This document shows positions 58,233 through 64,000 of a stretch of 64,000 nt of DNA, one piece after another. The DNA is from Megaleporinus macrocephalus. Lineage: Eukaryota; Chordata; Actinopteri; Characiformes; Anostomidae. Position numbers and translations under genes: made by a program. The notes beneath the pieces are model-generated. The model was not told the origin of the DNA. It saw nothing but the letters and a program-made list of their open reading frames with translations, and ran no database searches. Numbering within the stretch: position 1 is the first letter of the stretch; every line of letters starts with the position of its first letter. The DNA lies in assembly GCA_021613375.1 (NCBI GenBank), contig CM038708.1:26937018-27001017 (forward strand), in the 5' to 3' direction.

Positions 58233-59359
58233 AATCATTGGCTACTGTACTTTTGAGTTGGACATATATCCTGAGTCTAGTGAAATAGATTTACATGCTT
58301 CCAATTTCCCAAATTACAACATTTTTCTCATACTGTACATCTGTATTCAACCGGCATCTTGCTGTTCTTACAATGAGGTCAGTTCTGTCATATCAGTTTG
58401 AGTTAGAGTCAGATCCTGAAAGTCAGTTAAACAAGTTTACAGGCCCAATCCAACTTCAGAAGCCTTAATAGAACACTTCTGGAGCATTTACATTTTAGCT
58501 CTCTGTGGGTTGAGTAAGGGCTACAGCTGCCTTGATATTACTTTTTTGGATTATACATATTTTCATTTGCTATACAATTCAGTGATTTTGTCCAGTATTA
58601 AACCCAAATCAGTGCACCCCTACTGTGGACATGAGAAGTTTGCTGGTAGGCGGGCAATAAGGTTTGTGTTATGAGATGACATCACCTTGTAATAGAGTAA
58701 AGGGCTGGAATTCCAAGGAGTTTTTTCAGACAGCTGAGAAAAGTGGAGAGAGCTTCTTACTCTGGTGTTTACTTTGGGCTTTATACGTTTGCAGATTGTT
58801 TACATGCATAAAAAGCTACATTAGACACTAAATGATAGAGAGAAAAAATCTGAAAAGCATAACAAGTCCCCTTTAATAATGTTTACATACCATATAAAAC
58901 TCCTATTTAAATTTGTTTCTTGATATGGCCCTTTATGTAAGCAAGAAGACACGGTAACAGAGTTAGAAAGACTAGGCAAGAGATGAGGTCCATTTCACCT
59001 ACTCCAGTTTACTAACCATTAACATTCGAACAAGAGGGTCTTTTGCAAAACATCTCAACTTCACACAGAGCTACAATGTGTTGGTAAAAAAAAATTCAGA
59101 TATAAAAAAACACTGAAGTGGTCAATAGATCTGGCTCCAGGTTAGGATGTCCCACAATGGCTAAGGTCAGCATGGGGGAGGGAGTTTAATATACAAACCC
59201 CTCCCAGAATCATAACACCTCCTCTTTCACTGCTTGACAGAGGTGTGGTCTCTTGAAGGGCCACATGCAGCACACGCTTCAAAGGCAAAGTCAGGGGGGA
59301 AGGCTTTGTATGGGGAGGGGGAAAAAAAGAGGAAGAGAGAATCGAAGGAAGTGCTGGAG
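58233..59359. other. Non-coding DNA
   Basis: Contains a poly(A)-type run at about 59088 and a purine run at about 59315-59345. No element recognised. Confidence 0.4.
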
Positions 59360-59730
59360 CAGCAGATCTCAAGGCCAAAATCTATTTAATCACTGAATAA
59401 GGACAGTTCAAGAAGTGGCAACGTAATATTCCCTGCATGAAAATTCCCTCAACCTCTGCTGGTGACCTAGAGACAGTGGAGCTGGCTTGCTTTTATGACA
59501 CAGAATACATTTAGACAGCAAAAGCGCTCACCACCAGAAAACTCATTTCATCGATTCCCCGCAAAACTGGCCTCGGAAATTAATATACCCACAATAGCCA
59601 AACCAGACCAGGCTTGTCACCAAAATGTGAGGGAAGCCTGTGGAATAATTTGGCTCAGTGCCCTGCGGTGCATATACGAGAAAGAACAAACAAGTGAACT
59701 CTACAGATAGTGGTAATAATAACAACAACC
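59360..59730. promoter_or_regulatory. Candidate conserved non-coding element
   Basis: Unique, balanced sequence open on both strands (59495-59710 plus, 59543-59860 minus) without domains, including gaaattaatatacccacaat (about 59576). Candidate only. Confidence 0.3.
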
Positions 59731-59867
59731 CGTGCAAAATGAAAGTAGGGAGGTCAGTAATTGCCAAGGAATGTGAGATTGTGTCTCGTGTTCTGTTTTC
59801 TGGTAAATTTGTGTGAAGGACAACGAGATCCACAGTGAGGCAGTGTGGAGACAGTAACACGGTGACG

Positions 59868-59900
59868 CTCTCTCTCTCTCCCTCTCTCTCGCTCTATCTC
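59868..59900. repeat. (CT)n tract
   Basis: Pyrimidine run ctctctctctctccctctct. Confidence 0.9.
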
Positions 59901-60227
59901 TGAGGCTTTGGAAAGCAATTAAGGGACTGTTGAGATGATCAAACACAGGCACTATGCATGGGCAAAACACTGAATCTAAGAATAATTTATGAGCTTAAGG
60001 GTGCATCATCACCATACACAAGCTCTCCACTGACGACACGTCATTTACAAATGAAACTCACACTTTACTCGCACAAATAACATCTGAACCAATCCAACTT
60101 CACTTTTCCTATTCTGATATCCAATCAGATATCTGAACTGATGAGGCTGATGCTGGTTGCTGAAGTGCCTAGCCTAGCCCAGATTGCTAAGGCACCCATT
60201 GTTGTATTAATTCTATGGGTATACAGA
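59901..60227. other. Non-coding spacer
   Basis: Nothing recognised. Confidence 0.4.
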
Positions 60228-60354
60228 CCTCGATTTCAAAAAAGTTGGGACAATATGTGAAACACAAATGAAAACAGGCAGTGATTTGTAAATCTACATT
60301 ACTGTACTTAATTAAAACAGCACAACGATCAGCTTCCTTGTTTAAGATTTAAAT
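60228..60354 (+). mobile_element. Terminal fragment of a DNA transposon
   Basis: gatttcaaaaaagttgggac, aatatgtgaaacacaaatga and aaacaggcagtgatttgtaa match, in sense orientation, the terminus seen inverted at about 38935-38965. The element is cut off at or near the start of the hAT-like copy at 60355. Confidence 0.65.
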
Positions 60355-61205
60355 TAGAGATGGACTGATCAGCATTTTGAGGCTGATTCCGATTGCCGAT
60401 CTGCTTTTAGTGCGATCAGCCGATACCGATAGAGGGCAGGGCTGTATGCCACGACGGGGCTACATGTTGTTATTAGCGCAAGCAAGTCATAAAACATGGT
60501 CTAAACTGGTTTATTACAATTTTTAACAATCTCGTGTAAAACAGCATAATATTTTTAACAAAATAAACAAAGAAAATCAAACAAATATCGCCAATACTAC
60601 AATCATTCAGTTTAGACCCTTAATTTAAAACTTAAAAAAAGCTAATTAAATAAATGCAGCCAAACTGCAGTCCCTAAATGCAGACTCTGGTTATTTTAAA
60701 CAAAAAACTGCAGTCATTAAATGTAGACCTTGAATTGTTGCTGCTGTACTGTTCGTACCTGGTCTGCATGGTGTTCTGGGTTGTTTGTTTTGTGCTAGCT
60801 GCGCATGCTAGCTCTGCTGTTTGCTGATACTCACTGTATTCAGCTGCGTGGTGTACTCTAAATCCCGTATCAGGTTAGAAGTGTTAAATGTCTTTGTCTT
60901 GGTTTCCCAATGAGACACGGATAATTTAACAGATTTTAAAAACGCTCTGGATAAGTCTGTGTCATATACGGCAACAAGCTGCCAGACGGACGCAACACAA
61001 CCCAACGCAAAGGAAAACTGTTCTTGTGAGGCACGTCGCTTTAGTCAGTCTGTGGAAAATGAAAGGGTATGTGTTTCTACCTAGCGGTTTAGATAGGAAT
61101 TGTCCGGAGCTGTCCGGAGGGGGTTTCAATGAAACGCTAGCTAGAAATACAGAAATTAGGCTCATTTGTTTAACGCCATTGATCGGCTCTCGGGATCGAC
61201 TAAAT
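60355..61205. mobile_element. Non-autonomous hAT-like element, copy 2, right end lost
   Basis: Starts tagagatggactgatcagca and follows copy 1 (23441-24234) closely: gggctacatgt, gttattagcgcaagcaagtc, ataaaacatggtctaaactg, gctagctctgctgtttgctg, ggctcatttgtttaacgcca, ggctctcgggatcg. It has about 160 extra bases (roughly 60605-60760) not present in copy 1. It stops near 61203, so the right terminus is missing, replaced by the next repeat. Confidence 0.85.
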
Positions 61206-61796
61206 ATAAGGAACCCAACAGATCAGGTACTATTTGGGTGGTGGGTCAATCTAAGCACTGTAGTAATACTGACAGGGTGGTGGTGGGTTAGTTTGTGCTG
61301 TGCTGGTATGAGTGGATCAGGCACAGTAGTGCTGCTGGAGTTTTTGAACACTGTCTCCACTGACAGTCCACTCTAATAGACCTGGCTACCTTACAGGTCT
61401 ACCTTGTAGATGTAAAGTCAGAAACGTTTGTGTTAGTCATCCTCTAGTCCTTCATCAGTGGACACAGGATGCTGCCCAAGGGACACTGTTGGCTGAATGT
61501 TGCTGATTGGTGAACTATTTTCAGTCCAGGGGTTGCACTAAGGTGGTTAAACACTCCAGCAACATAGCACAACACACACTAACACACTGTGTCACTGCAG
61601 TGCTGAGAATGATCCACCTGGTCTTGGGGTGGTCCTGACCATTAAAGAACAGGTTAAATGGGCATAAACAATGTATGCAGTGAATCAGATGAACTACAGT
61701 ATGTACTTGCTCCTATATGGTAAGTGGAGCTGATGAAATTGACAGTGTGTGTAGATATAAGGAGGTGGTTTTAATATTATGGTTGATCGGCGTATA
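61206..61796 (+). mobile_element. DNA-element repeat with internal fold-back
   Basis: The right terminus ggtggttttaatattatggt, then tgatcggcgtata, belongs to a widespread fish terminal-repeat type. The left terminus is absent. Inside, 61231-61352 is the imperfect reverse complement of 61541-61619: ctgctggagtttttgaacac pairs with gtggttaaacactccagc, and gtgggtcaatctaagcactg pairs with cagtgctgagaatgatccac. A partial copy lies at 58076-58232. Non-coding. Confidence 0.75.
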
Positions 61797-62599
61797 CGAT
61801 CTGTTTAATTGTGGGTAGTAGTTTTAGCATAAAGCCACAACCAAATGCTATCATATAAACAGAAACTAATTGCCTGTGGCATGTTATAAAATTCACATCA
61901 AAATGTAAACATGATCAATGAGACAGAATTAGACAGCTTCATTCATTCCACCTGTGGGCCTCAAAAAAATCCTGTCTTAGCCTCACGCCATATTGTAGTG
62001 CTATGGACGGATGCCTGTCTAATCAGACTTCTTAAGAATACTGCTGCAGATTCATAGCTGACTTGTTAAACATCTGCCCTTCTACCTGTCCATTGGTGCA
62101 TGTAACAGAGACTTTTTTAACAAGCTATTACTTTCTTTCTTTATTTACTATACAGCAGCACAATCTCCCGCTTAACCATAAGTGATTCGGGTGCTTTGTT
62201 AAGGCTGTGTTAAATAAAAATATATAAGAGTTCCTAAGAAAAGGCTGTGGCCTCAATATAGGGATGTTTTAATCAGAATTGATTGCAACAGATGATTGGA
62301 TAGATACAGAGCTTGAGTCATGAGAAAAATGATAGCATATCTTTTTGAATGATCTGTAATTCTTCGTGAACGGCTCCTAAGATGTAATCTGATCTTCATC
62401 CAAGGTATGAAGATAAATGAAAACAGTTTAACACACATTTTCAATGGGTACATCTTTATTAAACAAACATAACCTCTTGAACAGAAGGTAATGAAGGTTG
62501 TGTACTAGTCAGCTCAGGGGTAGGTTGGATCTGCCTCACCACAAGAAACCTGCACAATTTTGATTACCTGCTCTCCAAAACAAAATTCTCTTCTAGTGC
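61797..62599. other. Non-coding DNA
   Basis: AT-rich, no feature recognised. Confidence 0.4.
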
Positions 62600-64000
62600 A
62601 ATACATCTAGATCAAAAGAGATTTCAGACGGGAGACTTGAAGCTTATAAGACAGAGAACAGTTACAAGCGGAGATCTGAAAACTTGGGCTTCCATTGGTA
62701 GACAGTTTACAAATGAAAGAAATTCAGCAACACTTAGATTCTCTCTAGGAGTGGGCATCATACCAAGATCAGAGCACTTTGTAGGACAAAAGCACACAGA
62801 GGAATCCTCAAACAACTGTCAAAGAACCTTAGTGTGACAGCTAAGAATCTGCAGGCATCTCTTGATAGCGTTTGTGTTCGTGAGTCTAAGAAAAAAAACA
62901 CTGGATAAAAGTGAGTGGTGTTCAGGGGAGATTACCACAGGGATAAAAAAAACAATTTCTGCCTTTTTTAATTTTACTAAAGACCACCTGGATGTTGCTC
63001 AGCACTACTTGAACAGTAGCTACCTTTACATGCATATTGATATCTGTTAATAATCCAATTAATAGCTCAATAGGAATAGAATATGTCCTTGTTTACAGCT
63101 CAAATGTAATAGACTAGTGAAACTGATCAGATTGAACCAGATGAGCAGACCATTCCAATCCATTCAATTGAAGAATAATAGCGGTGTAAATGTCTGCATC
63201 TGGTTTTATTTAGCAGAAGCCAGAAACTGGTATGCGGAGAAAACAAAGTTTATGCTACTAATTGTAAAAAACAGTCAGCATGATGTGTTGCTTTAAAGCT
63301 TGCAATAAGAAGCTGGTCAGACAAGTATATGAGCAAATGAACAGTGGACTACAGAGCACATTTAAAACAGATAACATTTTCTTAAACTGGCATTATGATA
63401 AAAAGCTAAAATGATAAAATAAAAGCAGCTCTGATTGATCCAATTTTCCATTTTACAAAATTATGTATGAATTCACAAAAGCTTGACCTCACGCCCATTC
63501 TTTAATAATTACATGTAAAGTATATTTTCCCATAATGAAGTCAATCAGGTTGACAAAACCATTGCCTGTAAACATAGCCAATAAGTGAAAAGCTGAACCC
63601 TTTGGATAATGGAGGTGTTGTGTTTTAATTGGGAAAGAAACAATGGGTATCAACACAAAAACCTTATCCCAACTGTGAAAGCTGATGTAGTAAATATAAT
63701 AGTGTTGAGGAGCTTTGCTGCCTCCGGTCCTGGGAGCCTGCAATCACTGTGGGACGAATGGATTCCAAGTTAGGAAATTACACAGCAGAATGTCAGGGCA
63801 TCTTGATCTCTTGAGGTTGGATTGTGCAACATGATAAACATCCAAAAAGCAGGAGAAACTTAACCACAGACATTTCTGTTTCAGAATGGATGTGAAATAA
63901 AAACATTTTGTACAGAGGAATGAGAAACCTTCTGAACAGGTACAGAAAGTGGTCAGGATTAGAGTCAATGAAATGGTTCCATTTCCACTAGTAAATAAAT
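62600..64000 (+). mobile_element. Tc1-like transposon remnant, interrupted, running off the window
   Basis: The first part (62630-63020) reads acttgggcttccattggtag, acagtttacaaatgaaagaa, tctctaggagtgggcatcat and taaagaccacctggatgttg. The second part (63640-63960) reads aaaccttatcccaactgtga, aaagctgatgtag, tgctgcctccggtcctggga, ttgtacagaggaatgagaaa. All are in the order of a well-known fish Tc1 transposase gene (segments GFHWQT, NLIPSVKHGGGS and so on). Many stops. The 3' end lies beyond 64000 or is lost. Confidence 0.8.
63022..63585. mobile_element. MITE-like insertion inside the Tc1-like element
   Basis: About 560 bases unrelated to Tc1 separate the two parts. The left edge ctacctttacatgcatattg and the right edge attgcctgtaaacatagcc are loosely inverted (tttacatgc against gtttacaggc). 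The interior repeats taataatccaattaatagct style words. No target duplication confirmed. Confidence 0.45.

Overview
This window looks like non-coding, AT-leaning vertebrate DNA, most probably from a teleost fish. The evidence is the repeat content: many decayed Tc1/mariner copies of types common in fish, an L2-like LINE fragment with a readable reverse-transcriptase tail, a tRNA-derived SINE of the Mermaid/V-SINE type, hAT-like elements and MITEs, and long (GA)n, (GT)n and (TA)n tracts. Several repeat types resemble ones I associate with otophysan fishes such as characins and catfishes. That narrower placement comes from memory, without a search. I see no protein-coding gene I can support. Every open frame is short, and the longest (about 235 codons) is the antisense of a purine-rich simple repeat. 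The window is best read as an intergenic desert or a very large intron.

Layout. 1-2030: extended polypurine blocks with a 135-142 bp minisatellite. 2030-9000: mostly unique DNA with old dispersed repeats, a fold-back element and a short telomere-like tract. 9000-16600: a run of Tc1-like copies, a MITE, a LINE 3' tail and an antisense SINE. 16600-20350: candidate regulatory DNA, another MITE and an L2-like fragment. 21053-21794: a 93-bp satellite-like array of eight units. 23441-24365: a hAT-like element followed by a nearly perfect 41-bp hairpin. 25670-29480: an unexplained block with overlapping frames, then candidate regulatory sequence. 30247-31800: nested DNA elements. 32900-36960: two further Tc1-like remnants flanking candidate regulatory DNA. 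38100-45006: transposons including a Tc1-like copy with visible active-site losses, and a 370-bp inverted duplication whose copies lie about 4.4 kb apart. 48650-51900: the best run of non-repetitive candidate regulatory sequence. 52378-53175: a hAT-type MITE nested in a Tc1-like copy with an exact 8-bp target duplication, carrying a CTCF-like word. 55814-56150: a probable solo LTR. 57100-59720: candidate regulatory DNA with microsatellites. 60228-64000: stacked transposons running off the end of the window.

The features do not form a pathway. They record successive insertions, with several nestings that can be ordered in time, set between stretches of moderately GC-rich unique sequence that could be conserved enhancers of a distant developmental gene. 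That last reading is inference from composition and motifs. Element boundaries are approximate unless terminal repeats are described. Family names come from recognition of the sequence, not from a database search.
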